Positions 1-7,197 are shown, counted from the first letter of the stretch. The stretch: 8,991 bases of DNA from Actinomycetales bacterium (GCA_012514545.1 JAAZAC010000066.1:1-8991), one strand, 5' to 3'. The notes: generated from the letters alone by a model not told the origin. Translations and numbers: made by a program.

Positions 1-64
<64 letters not shown>

Positions 65-66
65 AT

Positions 67-82
67 GGCCCCCGCGGGAGCC
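67..82 (-). other. Short GC-rich hairpin between membrane protein gene and tRNA-Pro
   Basis: On the minus-strand RNA, bases 82 to 67 can form a six-pair stem GGCUCC/GGGGCC (one G-U pair) with a CGCG loop. It fills half of the 28-base gap between the last coding gene and the tRNA. No U-tract follows, so it is not a standard intrinsic terminator. It could slow RNA polymerase, mark an RNase cleavage zone before the tRNA, or be chance pairing in very GC-rich DNA. Confidence 0.25.
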
Positions 83-92
83 GCCCCCGATG

Positions 93-1172
93 CTACCCCA
101 GGGGTTCCCCGCGGGCCGAACCGCGTCTCCGCGCGTCGGACGCCCCCGCCGCCGGGGTGCCGGCCCGCTCGCCGACGCCGCGCGCCTCGATCTGCTGCAG
201 CTCCGCGCTGACGAGCCCGAGCACGACCAGCTCCGCGAGCAGCCCCGTCACCGCCGACCACTCCCGGATCCGGAAGACGAACACCTGCACGACGAGCAGG
301 CTCACCAGCAGGGCCCACCGCAGGCGCAGGTAGCCCGCCCGCCGATCCCGACGCACGACGGCGAGCCCCCAGGCCGCGAGCCCGGTCGCCGTCGTCGCGC
401 TCACCAGGAGGCCGACGACGATCCAGCCCGGCACGTCGGCGCCGCCCACCCACGCGGCCAGCCCCGTGCCGACGCTGGCCGCCAGGCCGAGCACGAGGAG
501 CACGACGACGAGCCACGGCGCCCACCGCGCCGCCACCACGCGGCGCGTCACGCGGACCACGGCCGCGCCCACGGCCGCCACCGGGTTCGGCAGCTCGTCC
601 GGGTCGTCCGCGACGGCGCCGAGGAGCGCCCGCACCTCGGCGGCGCCGCGCACGTCGCCCGCGCGGTCGACGAGCTCCAGCGCCTCGGCGCGCGCCCGCG
701 GCGTGAAGCCGCCGGCGATCCCGGCGACCGCGTGGTCCGCAGCCCCGGCCAGGTACTCCCGCGGGTCGTGCGGGCGCCGCCCGTGCAGCGCCTCCGCCAC
801 CACGACGAGGGCGACGACCACCGCGTAGACGAGCGCTGCCGTCGGCTCGTAGAAGTAGTCGTTGTCCGCCGTGACGAACTTGCCGATCTCGTCGACGAAC
901 AGCCCGAACCCCACCCCGCCGAGCAGGGCGCCCACGGGCCGCGCGACCGGCCCCGCGAACGACAGCAGCACCACGAACCCCGCGGCCATCCCGAGCCCGC
1001 CCCACAGCACGTGCGCGACGTGCAGCCCTCCCCCGCCGATCTGCGGGTACCCGGCGGCGGCGAGGAAGGCGCGCGTGAGCAGCACGGTCACCACCGCGGC
1101 GACGACGAACCCCGCGAGGTGCGACGACGCCGCCGGGTCGCGGGGCAGCCCCAGCCGGAGCAGCCGGCTCAC
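93..1172 (-). CDS. Unrecognised multi-pass integral membrane protein
   Basis: The 359-residue product is not one I can assign to a characterised family. About eight hydrophobic segments are visible, near residues 19-40, 52-73, 77-95, 111-129, 218-241, 248-272, 285-300 and 305-324. Basic residues cluster at the N terminus, in the long loop at about 130-217 and around 274-285, which suggests a cytoplasmic N terminus (inference). The most distinctive stretch is VDEIGKFVTADNDYFYEP, at about residues 93-110 between segments 3 and 4. It is rich in acidic and aromatic residues and would face outward in that model. The C-terminal tail (from about 330) is polar and probably disordered. The GTG start at 1172 overlaps the der stop codon by four bases (GTGA), which supports both the start and translational coupling. 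The stop is TAG at 93-95. A transporter, an enzyme or a structural role cannot be told apart from sequence. Confidence 0.85.
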   Translation of the reverse strand: MSRLLRLGLPRDPAASSHLAGFVVAAVVTVLLTRAFLAAAGYPQIGGGGLHVAHVLWGGLGMAAGFVVLLSFAGPVARPVGALLGGVGFGLFVDEIGKFVTADNDYFYEPTAALVYAVVVALVVVAEALHGRRPHDPREYLAGAADHAVAGIAGGFTPRARAEALELVDRAGDVRGAAEVRALLGAVADDPDELPNPVAAVGAAVVRVTRRVVAARWAPWLVVVLLVLGLAASVGTGLAAWVGGADVPGWIVVGLLVSATTATGLAAWGLAVVRRDRRAGYLRLRWALLVSLLVVQVFVFRIREWSAVTGLLAELVVLGLVSAELQQIEARGVGERAGTPAAGASDARRRGSARGEPLG

Positions 1173-2680
1173 CGCTTGCGCTTCTCCCGCACGCGCACGG
1201 AGATGTGGATCGGCGAGCCCTCGAAGCCGAAGGTCTCGCGCAGCCGGCGCTCGATGAACCGCCGGTACCCGGCCTCGAGGAACCCCGTCGCGAAGACGAC
1301 GAACCGCGGCGGGCGCGTGTCCGCCTGCGTGGCGAAGAGGATCCGCGGCTGCTTGCCCCCGCGCACCGGGTGCGGGTGCGCGGCGACGAGCTCGCCGAGG
1401 AACGCGTTGAGCCGCCCCGTGGGCACCCGCGTGTCCCACGACTCGAGCGCGGTCTCCAGCGCCCTCACCAGCCGGTTCGTGTGCCAGCCCGTCTTCGCGG
1501 AGATGTTCACGCGCGGCGCCCACTGCACCTGGACGAGGTCGCGCTCGATCTCCCGCTCGAGGTAGCGCCGCCGGTCCTCGTCCATGAGGTCCCACTTGTT
1601 GTAGGCGATGACGAGCGCGCGGCCCGCGTCCACCACCTGCGAGATCACCCGCGTGTCCTGCTCCGTGAGCGTGGCGCTCGCGTCCACGAGCACGACGGCG
1701 ACCTCCGCCTTCTCGATCGCGGCCTGCGTGCGCAGCGAGGCGTAGAAGTCCGCGCCGGACGTCTGGTGCACGCGGCGCCGGATGCCCGCGGTGTCGACGA
1801 ACCACCACGGCCGCCCGCCCAGCTCCACGAGCTCGTCGACCGGGTCGCGCGTGGTGCCGGCGACGTCGTCGACGACGACGCGCGGCGCGCCGGCCAGCGT
1901 GTTGAGCAGGCTCGACTTGCCGACGTTGGGCCGCCCGACGAGTGCCACGCGCCGCGGCCCGCCCGCGGCGAGGTCCTTCCCGTAGGCGGACACCTCGGGT
2001 AGTTCCGCGAGCACCGCGTCGAGCAGGTCGCCGGTCCCGCGCCCGTGCAGCGCCGAGATCGGGTGCGGCTCCCCCAGCCCGAGGTTCCACAGCGCGGCCG
2101 CGTCGGCCTCGAGCTGGGGCCCGTCGACCTTGTTCGCCGCGAGCACGACGGGCTTGCCCGCCTTGCGCAGGAGGCGGACCACCCGCTCGTCGGTCGCCGT
2201 CGCGCCGACCGTCGCGTCGACGACGAGGACCACGACGTCGGCCAGGTCGATCGCGAGCTCGGCCTGCTCGGCGACCCGGGCGTCGAGGCCCGCGACGTCG
2301 ACCTCCCAGCCGCCCGTGTCCACGAGCGTGAACGGCCGGCCGGCCCACTCCGCGGGGTACGTCACGCGGTCCCGCGTGACGCCGGGGGTGTCGAGCACGA
2401 CCGCCTCGCGGCGGCCGAGGATCCGGTTGACGAGCGTGGACTTGCCGACGTTCGGGCGCCCGACGACGGCCACCACGGGCGCGGGGCCCGCCTGCCCGGC
2501 GCCCTCGTCGCCGGCCGCGCCGCCCTCGAGGAGCGCGAGGTCCTCCTCCGCCAGGTCGTACTGGGCCAGCCCGGCCCGGAGCGCGTCCTCCCGGGCGCGC
2601 TCCTCGGCCGTCTCCGGCACGTCGAGGCCGGGCACGCCGGTCGGGGCGTTCTCCTCGGCGGGGCGCGCGTCGTCCGTCAT
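1169..2680 (-). CDS. der: Ribosome biogenesis GTPase Der (EngA)
   Basis: Der is a tandem GTPase needed for assembly of the 50S ribosomal subunit. The 503-residue protein has both G domains. The first shows GRPNVGKS (74-81), DTGG (121-124) and NKVD (183-186). The second shows GRPNVGKS (249-256), DTAG (296-299) and NKWD (361-364). The KH-like domain covers about 418-503 and ends in a basic tail. An extra acidic, probably flexible N-terminal region of about 67 residues precedes the first G domain. E. coli Der lacks this, but similar extensions are usual in actinobacterial Der. The ATG at 2680 is chosen because GAGGA lies six bases upstream and the preceding in-frame codons are not Der-like. It is 26 bases after the plsC stop, and its own stop overlaps the membrane protein start. 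All G motifs are intact, so function is very likely. Confidence 0.97.
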   Translation of the reverse strand: MTDDARPAEENAPTGVPGLDVPETAEERAREDALRAGLAQYDLAEEDLALLEGGAAGDEGAGQAGPAPVVAVVGRPNVGKSTLVNRILGRREAVVLDTPGVTRDRVTYPAEWAGRPFTLVDTGGWEVDVAGLDARVAEQAELAIDLADVVVLVVDATVGATATDERVVRLLRKAGKPVVLAANKVDGPQLEADAAALWNLGLGEPHPISALHGRGTGDLLDAVLAELPEVSAYGKDLAAGGPRRVALVGRPNVGKSSLLNTLAGAPRVVVDDVAGTTRDPVDELVELGGRPWWFVDTAGIRRRVHQTSGADFYASLRTQAAIEKAEVAVVLVDASATLTEQDTRVISQVVDAGRALVIAYNKWDLMDEDRRRYLEREIERDLVQVQWAPRVNISAKTGWHTNRLVRALETALESWDTRVPTGRLNAFLGELVAAHPHPVRGGKQPRILFATQADTRPPRFVVFATGFLEAGYRRFIERRLRETFGFEGSPIHISVRVREKRKR

Positions 2681-2687
2681 GGGGCCA

Positions 2688-2692
2688 TCCTC
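2688..2692 (-). promoter_or_regulatory. Ribosome binding site of der
   Basis: GAGGA sits six bases before the ATG at 2680, in the 26-base gap after plsC. It decides the start of der against the much longer open frame that continues upstream. An overlapping ATG at this site is out of frame and closes within three codons. Confidence 0.7.
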
Positions 2693-2706
2693 GCGTGCCG
2701 CGGGCG

Positions 2707-3480
2707 TCACGGACGAACCGGCGGCTCGGACGGCGCACCGGCGGCGTCGGCGCCGTCCGCGTCGTCGGCGTCGGTCCCGTCCCGCCCGCCGGAACCGGAC
2801 GCGCCCAGGCCCTCGGGACCGTCCGTCGGCAGCCCGAGGCCCGTCCGCTCGGCGACGGTGCGCACGTGGTCGGCCAGCGCGGCGCGCAGCCGCTCCTGCG
2901 CCGCCGCGACGGCCTCGCGGCGCGGCAGCCCCTCGAGCCCCTCGAGCGTCACGGGCTCGCCGAACTCCACGTGCAGGCGCCGGCGGAAGCCCGGGATGCG
3001 CCCGACGCCCTCGCCCGTGCGCCTCGTGCCGAGCATGGCCACGGGCACCACCGGCGCCCCGGAGTGCACGGCGAGCCACGCGACGCCGGCCCGCGCCGTC
3101 GACCCGTCCCCGCGGCCCCGGTAGCCCTCCGGGAAGATCCCGACGACGCGGCCCCGCTGCAGCAGCGCGAGGGCCACGGCCAGGGCGGGCCGCCCGTTGC
3201 GGCGGTCGACGGGGATCTGGCCCGTGAGGCGGAAGAGGAAGCCGATGGGCGACCGGAACAGCTCGACCTTGACGAGGATGTGCGTGCCGCGGGGCGTGCA
3301 GCCGATCATCAGCGGCCCGTCGGCGAGCCCGAGGTGGTTCGCCGCCACGATGACCGGACCGGTCTTCGGCACGTTCTCGGCCCCGACGATGCGGGTGTTC
3401 CAGAACCCGAGCGCGATCGCGCGGCCGACCCAGCGCCCCCAGCCCGGCCCGACCGGCCGCGGGATCCGTGGCGCGCTCAT
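2707..3480 (-). CDS. plsC: 1-acyl-glycerol-3-phosphate acyltransferase family protein (PlsC-like)
   Basis: This 257-residue protein belongs to the lysophosphatidate acyltransferase family. Members move a fatty acyl chain onto lysophosphatidic acid to make phosphatidic acid for membrane phospholipids. The catalytic NHxxxxD motif is at residues 48-54 (His49, Asp54). GQIPVDRR (87-94), the substrate-binding FPEG (116-119) and VPVA (145-148) follow in the usual order. There is no clear N-terminal membrane helix, so association may be peripheral. The last 30 or so residues (about 226-257) are a Gly/Asp/Ala-rich acidic tail outside the catalytic fold. The ATG at 3480 overlaps the cmk stop (ATGA) and has the strongest ribosome binding site in the window. 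The fold assignment is firm. The exact acyl acceptor is inferred, since actinomycetes carry several paralogues. Confidence 0.92.
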   Translation of the reverse strand: MSAPRIPRPVGPGWGRWVGRAIALGFWNTRIVGAENVPKTGPVIVAANHLGLADGPLMIGCTPRGTHILVKVELFRSPIGFLFRLTGQIPVDRRNGRPALAVALALLQRGRVVGIFPEGYRGRGDGSTARAGVAWLAVHSGAPVVPVAMLGTRRTGEGVGRIPGFRRRLHVEFGEPVTLEGLEGLPRREAVAAAQERLRAALADHVRTVAERTGLGLPTDGPEGLGASGSGGRDGTDADDADGADAAGAPSEPPVRP

Positions 3481-4187
3481 CGCACCTCCTCCAGCCCGGT
3501 CGCCTCGGCGACGAGCGCGAGGACGGCCTCGACGGTCTCCTCGAAGGTCAGCGCGCTGGAGTCCACCGTGACGACGCCGTCCGCGGCCTTCCGGAACTCC
3601 ACGACGGTGCTGTCCCGCGCGTCCCGCCCGACGACGTGCGCCCGGGTCGCGGCGAGCGACGCGGCGTCGGCGGTCCCGTGCACCTCGAGCGCGCGCCGCG
3701 CGAGCCGCGCCTCCTCGCTGGCGGTGAGCAGCACCCGCACGTCGGCGTCGGGCGCGACGACCGTCGTGATGTCGCGCCCCTCGGCGACGACGCCGCGGCC
3801 GCCGCTGGTCCCGTCGGTCCGCTCGGCCTCGATGAGCGCGCGCTGCCGCGCGCCGAGCTCGGCCCGCACGTCGAGGTTCGTGGACAGCGCGCTGACCGCG
3901 CCGGAGATCTCCGGCGTCCGGATGGCGGCCGCGACGTCCACGTCCCCCACGTGCACCCCGGGGGCCTCGGGGTCCATGCCCATGCGCAGGTCCATGCCCC
4001 GCACGGCCGCCGCCACCGCGGCGCGGTCGGCGAGGTCGAGCCCGCGGTCCAGGCACCACCACGTCGCGGCCCGGTACATCGCGCCCGTGTCGAGGTAGGC
4101 GAGGCCGAGCCGGGCGGCCACCCGCCGGCACACGCTCGACTTGCCCGAGCCCGACGGCCCGTCCACCGCGACGACGACGCCGGTCAT
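3477..4187 (-). CDS. cmk: Cytidylate (CMP/dCMP) kinase
   Basis: The enzyme phosphorylates CMP and dCMP to the diphosphates using ATP, in pyrimidine nucleotide recycling in the cytosol. The 236-residue length fits the family (about 225-235). Visible motifs are the P-loop GPSGSGKSS (10-18), LDTGAMYR (32-39) in the nucleotide-binding start of the NMP domain, EGRDI (136-140), the arginine-rich lid region around RDARDS (188-193), and the late VDSS (208-211). The start ATG at 4187 overlaps the tyrA stop by four bases. The stop overlaps the plsC start by four bases, so its synthesis is probably coupled at both ends. Many actinobacteria keep cmk next to der, and some have the two fused. Here they are separate genes with plsC between them. 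Confidence 0.96.
   Translation of the reverse strand: MTGVVVAVDGPSGSGKSSVCRRVAARLGLAYLDTGAMYRAATWWCLDRGLDLADRAAVAAAVRGMDLRMGMDPEAPGVHVGDVDVAAAIRTPEISGAVSALSTNLDVRAELGARQRALIEAERTDGTSGGRGVVAEGRDITTVVAPDADVRVLLTASEEARLARRALEVHGTADAASLAATRAHVVGRDARDSTVVEFRKAADGVVTVDSSALTFEETVEAVLALVAEATGLEEVR
3485..3492 (-). promoter_or_regulatory. Strong ribosome binding site of plsC inside the cmk 3' end
   Basis: GGAGGAGG lies four bases before the plsC ATG and at the same time encodes the Glu-Glu pair near the end of Cmk. It is the closest match to the anti-Shine-Dalgarno sequence in the window. It suggests that plsC can recruit ribosomes itself as well as receive them from cmk. Confidence 0.75.
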
Positions 4188-5338
4188 CCGGCCACCCGCC
4201 AGCCGCGCGACGTCAGCTCGGCCTCGAGGGTCTCGCCGAGCCCGGGCAGCACGGAGATCGCCGCCAGGCCGACGGGCTGGGTCGGGGCGTGGTCGAGGCT
4301 GAGCTCCTCGAGGTTGATCCCGGCGTTGCCCATGTCCGTGAGCAGCCGGGCCAGCTCGCCGGGCCGGTCCGGCACGAGCACCGTGACGACGTCGTACACG
4401 CGCCGCGCGCCGCCGTGCTTGCCGGGGATCCGGGCCACGCCGGCGTTGCCCGCCGCGATCGTGGCCGCGAGCGTGCCGAGGGCGCCGTCGGGCACCGCCT
4501 GGTGGGTGCCGGCGCTGCCGGCCTCCTCGAGCGCGTCGACGACCGCGCCGAGGTCGCGCGCGAGCTCGCGCAGCACCGGCAGCACGGCGGGCGCGTTCGC
4601 CGCGAGGATCGAGGTCCACAGCGCCGGGTCGCCCGCGGCGATCCGGGTGACGTCCCGCAGCCCCTGGCCCGCGAGGTCGAGGGCCGCCGGGTCCGCGTCG
4701 CGCAGGCGCGCCGCGACCAGCGACGCCGCCACCTGCGGCACGTGCGAGACGAGCGCCACGGCCGCGTCGTGCGCGTCGGCGCCGAGCGTCAGCGGGGTCG
4801 CGCCGAGGTCCGTGGCGAGGTTGCGCACGGCGAGGACGGCGTCGGGCGCGGACTCCGGGGTGCCGACCACCACCCACGGGCGGCCGACGAAGAGGTCCGG
4901 GCGGGCCGCCGTCGGGCCCGAGCGCTCCGAGCCGGCCATCGGGTGCGAGCCCACGTACCGGGCCAGGTCCGCGCCGTGCTCCCGCAGCGCGTGCAGGACG
5001 GCGCCCTTGACGCTGGCCACGTCCGTCACCACGGCCTCGGGGTGGGCCGTGAGCTCCGCCGCGACGACGTCGCCCGTGACGTCCGGGGGCGCCGCGACGA
5101 CGACGAGGGCCGGCGGCGCGTCGTCGGGCTCGGCCAGCCGCCCCGCACCCAGGTCCCGCGCGAGCAGCACGGTCACGCGCGACGGGTCCTCCAGCACGAC
5201 GTCGATCCCGAGCCCGCGCAGCGCCAGCCCCACGCTCGCGCCGAGCAGCCCCGTGCCGACGACGCGCACCGGCCCCCGCGTCGCGGCCGGGCCGGGCGCG
5301 ACGAGCGGGCCGGCGGTGCCGGCGGGCGGCGTCGTCAC
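4184..5338 (-). CDS. tyrA: Prephenate dehydrogenase with C-terminal ACT domain
   Basis: TyrA oxidatively decarboxylates prephenate to 4-hydroxyphenylpyruvate with a nicotinamide cofactor, the committed step to tyrosine. The 384-residue protein has an N-terminal Rossmann fold with GTGLLGASVG (28-37), then TDVASVKG (105-112), and the family signature SHPMAGSE (131-138), whose His132 is the expected catalytic residue. The helical domain follows, including SHVPQ (198-202). From about residue 316 to the end there is an ACT-like domain (DRPGELARLL at 324-333, then GINLEELS). ACT domains of this type bind amino acids, so feedback by tyrosine is plausible but inferred. The GTG start at 5338 overlaps the aroH stop (GTGA). 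The first 23 residues are low-complexity Ala/Pro/Gly, and no closer start fits better. It forms a two-step pathway with the neighbouring aroH. Confidence 0.95.
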   Translation of the reverse strand: MTTPPAGTAGPLVAPGPAATRGPVRVVGTGLLGASVGLALRGLGIDVVLEDPSRVTVLLARDLGAGRLAEPDDAPPALVVVAAPPDVTGDVVAAELTAHPEAVVTDVASVKGAVLHALREHGADLARYVGSHPMAGSERSGPTAARPDLFVGRPWVVVGTPESAPDAVLAVRNLATDLGATPLTLGADAHDAAVALVSHVPQVAASLVAARLRDADPAALDLAGQGLRDVTRIAAGDPALWTSILAANAPAVLPVLRELARDLGAVVDALEEAGSAGTHQAVPDGALGTLAATIAAGNAGVARIPGKHGGARRVYDVVTVLVPDRPGELARLLTDMGNAGINLEELSLDHAPTQPVGLAAISVLPGLGETLEAELTSRGWRVAG

Positions 5339-5697
5339 TGGGCGAGGTCCCGTCGCAGCACCGTCGCGCCGTGCAGGTACACGTGCTGGACGTCCCGGCG
5401 CGGCACGTCGAGCTCGGCGTGCGCCATGAGCCGCACGACGCGCGGCAGGGCGCCCGGCACGTCGATCTCCACGGCGCACATGAGCGGCACGTCGCCCAGC
5501 CCCATCTCGCGCGCCGCGGTCGCCGGGAAGTCGCTGCGCAGGTCGGGCGTGCACGTGAAGATCACCGAGATCAGCGCGCCCGCGTCGATCCGGTTGGCGT
5601 CGAGCACCGCCTGCACCAGCTCGGCCGTGCGCGCGAACAGGTGCTCGCGCTCGTCCCGGTCGAGCTGCGTGGCGCCCCGGATCGCCCTGACCGTCAT
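5335..5697 (-). CDS. aroH: Chorismate mutase, AroH class
   Basis: AroH rearranges chorismate to prephenate, which feeds tyrosine and phenylalanine synthesis. The 120-residue length matches the trimeric AroH family typified by Bacillus subtilis, not the all-helical AroQ type. The active-site residues of the Bacillus enzyme can be placed one by one: Arg7 in IRGAT, Arg63, Glu77, Arg89, Tyr107 in HVYL and Arg115 in the ATVLRRDL ending. From Glu77 on they sit one position earlier than in Bacillus, consistent with one missing residue. All appear intact. A strong ribosome binding site precedes the ATG at 5697, in the 64-base gap after rluB. Its stop overlaps the tyrA GTG, so the two successive steps are coupled in translation. 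No regulatory domain is present. Feedback control would have to act on tyrA or earlier enzymes. Confidence 0.97.
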   Translation of the reverse strand: MTVRAIRGATQLDRDEREHLFARTAELVQAVLDANRIDAGALISVIFTCTPDLRSDFPATAAREMGLGDVPLMCAVEIDVPGALPRVVRLMAHAELDVPRRDVQHVYLHGATVLRRDLAQ

Positions 5698-5703
5698 CGC
5701 CCG

Positions 5704-5711
5704 TCCCTCCC
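5704..5711 (-). promoter_or_regulatory. Ribosome binding site of aroH
   Basis: GGGAGGGA is placed six bases before the aroH ATG at 5697. Because aroH is not overlapped by rluB, this site allows independent initiation and marks the start of a new translational unit. Confidence 0.75.
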
Positions 5712-5740
5712 GACGACGCGGGGCGCGCCGTCCGCGCGGA

Positions 5741-5746
5741 AGGCTA
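5741..5746 (-). promoter_or_regulatory. Candidate internal promoter (-10 TAGCCT) ahead of aroH
   Basis: The minus-strand hexamer TAGCCT fits the actinobacterial -10 pattern TANNNT and is identical to the hexamer in front of parA. Transcription would begin near base 5734 and leave a leader of about 37 bases containing the aroH ribosome binding site. No convincing -35 box is seen at 16-18 bases; upstream lies TGTGACC, too close for standard spacing. It sits in one of the two open junctions of the block, which is the main support. The alternative is chance. Confidence 0.4.
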
Positions 5747-5761
5747 CCCGCCCCGCCGCGG

Positions 5762-6553
5762 TCACAGCCCCACCTCGGCCATGAGGGCGCCGAGCTCCTT
5801 GCGCGTGAGCTCCCGCATCGTGCCGGGCCGGAGCGAGCCCAGCCGGATCGGGCCGACCTGCGTGCGCACGAGGCGCTCCACGGGGTGCCCGACCTCGTCC
5901 ATGAGCCGCCGCACGATCCGGTTGCGGCCCTCGTGCAGCACGATCTCCACGAGGCTCTGCCGTCCCGTGGTGTCGATCACCCGGAACGCGTCGACCTCCA
6001 CCGGCCCGTCCTCGAGCGTCACCCCCGCGCGCAGCCGGACGCCGACGGCGGGGCGCACCCGCCCCCGGACCGTCGCCAGGTACGTCTTGCGCACGCCGTG
6101 CGACGGGTGGGCCAGGCGGTTGGCGAGCTCGCCGTCGTTGGTCAGGAGCAGCAGGCCTTCGGTCTCCGCGTCGAGCCGGCCGACGTGGAACAGCCGCTCC
6201 GGGCGGTCGGCGACGTACTGGGCGAGGGACGGGCGGCCCCGCTCGTCGCTCATCGTCGACACGACGCCCGCCGGCTTGTTGAAGGCGAACGTGACGAGGC
6301 TGGTGTCGAGCTGGACCCGCTGGCCGTCCACGTGCACGACGGCGCGCCGCGGGTCCACGCGGACGCCCAGCTCGCGCACGACGACGCCGTCGACGGTCAC
6401 GCGCCCGGCGGCGATGAGCTCCTCGCAGGCCCGCCGCGAGCCGACGCCCGCGCCGGCGAGCAGCTTCTGCAGGCGCACGCCCTCGGGGTCGTGGACGTCC
6501 CGGGGCTCCTCGCGCGGCCGGTCCGGCGGCGGGCCGGCGTGCCGACCCGTCAT
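5762..6553 (-). CDS. rluB: 23S rRNA pseudouridine synthase, RsuA/RluB family
   Basis: This 263-residue protein converts a specific uridine in ribosomal RNA to pseudouridine. An N-terminal S4 RNA-binding domain (about 25-75, with RLQKLLAGAGVGSRR at 27-41) is followed by the catalytic domain. The family motif GRLDAETEGLLLLTND (125-140) supplies the catalytic Asp128. KTY (156-158) and EGRNRIVRRL (208-217) are the other family motifs. The first 24 residues are polar and probably disordered. The location beside scpAB is the usual one for the RluB-type member in Gram-positive genomes, so a 23S rRNA target is likely. RsuA (16S target) cannot be excluded from sequence alone. The ATG at 6553 overlaps the scpB stop (ATGA), with GAGGGAG just upstream. 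The stop is followed by the 64-base gap before aroH. Confidence 0.93.
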   Translation of the reverse strand: MTGRHAGPPPDRPREEPRDVHDPEGVRLQKLLAGAGVGSRRACEELIAAGRVTVDGVVVRELGVRVDPRRAVVHVDGQRVQLDTSLVTFAFNKPAGVVSTMSDERGRPSLAQYVADRPERLFHVGRLDAETEGLLLLTNDGELANRLAHPSHGVRKTYLATVRGRVRPAVGVRLRAGVTLEDGPVEVDAFRVIDTTGRQSLVEIVLHEGRNRIVRRLMDEVGHPVERLVRTQVGPIRLGSLRPGTMRELTRKELGALMAEVGL

Positions 6554-7197
6554 CGCGCTCCCTCGGCCTCGTCCACGTCCTCGAGCGCGTCGAGATCGGG
6601 CAGGTACGGCGCGAGCGGCGGCAGCTCGTCGAGGCTCGTCATGCCCATGCGCTCGAGGAAGTACGGCGTCGTCCCGTAGAGCACCGCGCCCGACGGCTCC
6701 GTGCCCACCTCGGTGACCAGCCCGCGGCTGACCAGCGTGCGGACCACCGACTCGACGTTGACGCCGCGCACGGCCGACACCTGGCCGCGCGTGACGGGCT
6801 GCCGGTAGGCGATGACCGCGAGCGTCTCGAGCGCCGCCTGGGTGAGTCGTGCGGCCTGGCCGTCGAGCACGAACCGCCCCACGACGTCGGCGTACGCGGG
6901 CGCGGAGTAGACCCGCCAGCCGCCGCCCGCCTCCCGCAGCTCGAAGCCGCGCGGCCGGCCGCCGTCCTCGCCGCGGTACTCGGCCGCGAGCCGGTGCAGC
7001 AGCGCCTCCACCTCCGCGGTGGGCAGGCCGAGGACCGTCGCGAGCTGCACGGCCGGCACCGGCTCGTCGGCCACCATGAGGACCGCCTCGAGCGCCGCCG
7101 CCGCGCCGCCCGGCAGGTCGGCCACGTCGAACGCCAGCTCGTCCACCGCCGCCGCCTCGGCCGGGCCGTGGCCCGTCGCTCCCTCCGGTGCGCTCAC
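6550..7197 (-). CDS. scpB: Segregation and condensation protein B
   Basis: ScpB is the winged-helix (kite) subunit that dimerises and binds the ScpA linker in the SMC-ScpAB condensin, which organises and helps separate chromosomes. The 215-residue protein has the two winged-helix regions expected: about 32-108 (ALEAVLMVADEPV opening) and about 117-182. The second contains the most conserved stretch, LTQAALETLAVIAYRQPVTR at 118-137, followed by RGVN and YGTTPYFLE (174-182). About 20 N-terminal residues and the acidic C terminus look disordered. The GTG start at 7197 overlaps the scpA stop (GTGA) and has GGAGGGAGG six bases upstream. Coupling to scpA fits the need for matched amounts of the two subunits. 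The smc gene is not in this window. Confidence 0.96.
   Translation of the reverse strand: MSAPEGATGHGPAEAAAVDELAFDVADLPGGAAAALEAVLMVADEPVPAVQLATVLGLPTAEVEALLHRLAAEYRGEDGGRPRGFELREAGGGWRVYSAPAYADVVGRFVLDGQAARLTQAALETLAVIAYRQPVTRGQVSAVRGVNVESVVRTLVSRGLVTEVGTEPSGAVLYGTTPYFLERMGMTSLDELPPLAPYLPDLDALEDVDEAEGAR

Noticed and set aside
101..110. The perfect palindrome GGGGTTCCCC near the membrane protein 3' end as a regulatory site
   Set aside because: It lies inside coding sequence, is only ten bases long and has no second copy that I noticed. Chance is likely at this GC content.
93..2738. A single 881-residue minus-strand protein
   Set aside because: Only the last 359 residues, from the GTG at 1172, look like a protein. 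The part before that is a shifted frame of der with Arg/Ala/Gly-rich noise, and der itself is intact in its own frame.
1169..3079. A 636-residue version of Der with a longer N terminus
   Set aside because: The 133 added residues are out-of-frame plsC sequence. The ATG at 2680 has a ribosome binding site and falls in the plsC/der gap.
1169..4187. A Cmk-Der fusion as known in some actinobacteria
   Set aside because: cmk ends with its own stop at 3477-3479, and plsC separates it from der. No fusion or frameshift is seen.
3468..5429. A 653-residue plus-strand open frame
   Set aside because: It is antisense to cmk, tyrA and the aroH end. Its Ser/Arg/Ala-rich composition reflects frame shadowing.
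4289..6679. A 796-residue plus-strand open frame, the longest on that strand
   Set aside because: It lies antisense across tyrA, aroH, rluB and part of scpB, all of which have intact family motifs. The translation is Arg/Ala/His-rich low complexity with no recognisable domain, as expected from opposite-strand reading of GC-rich codons.
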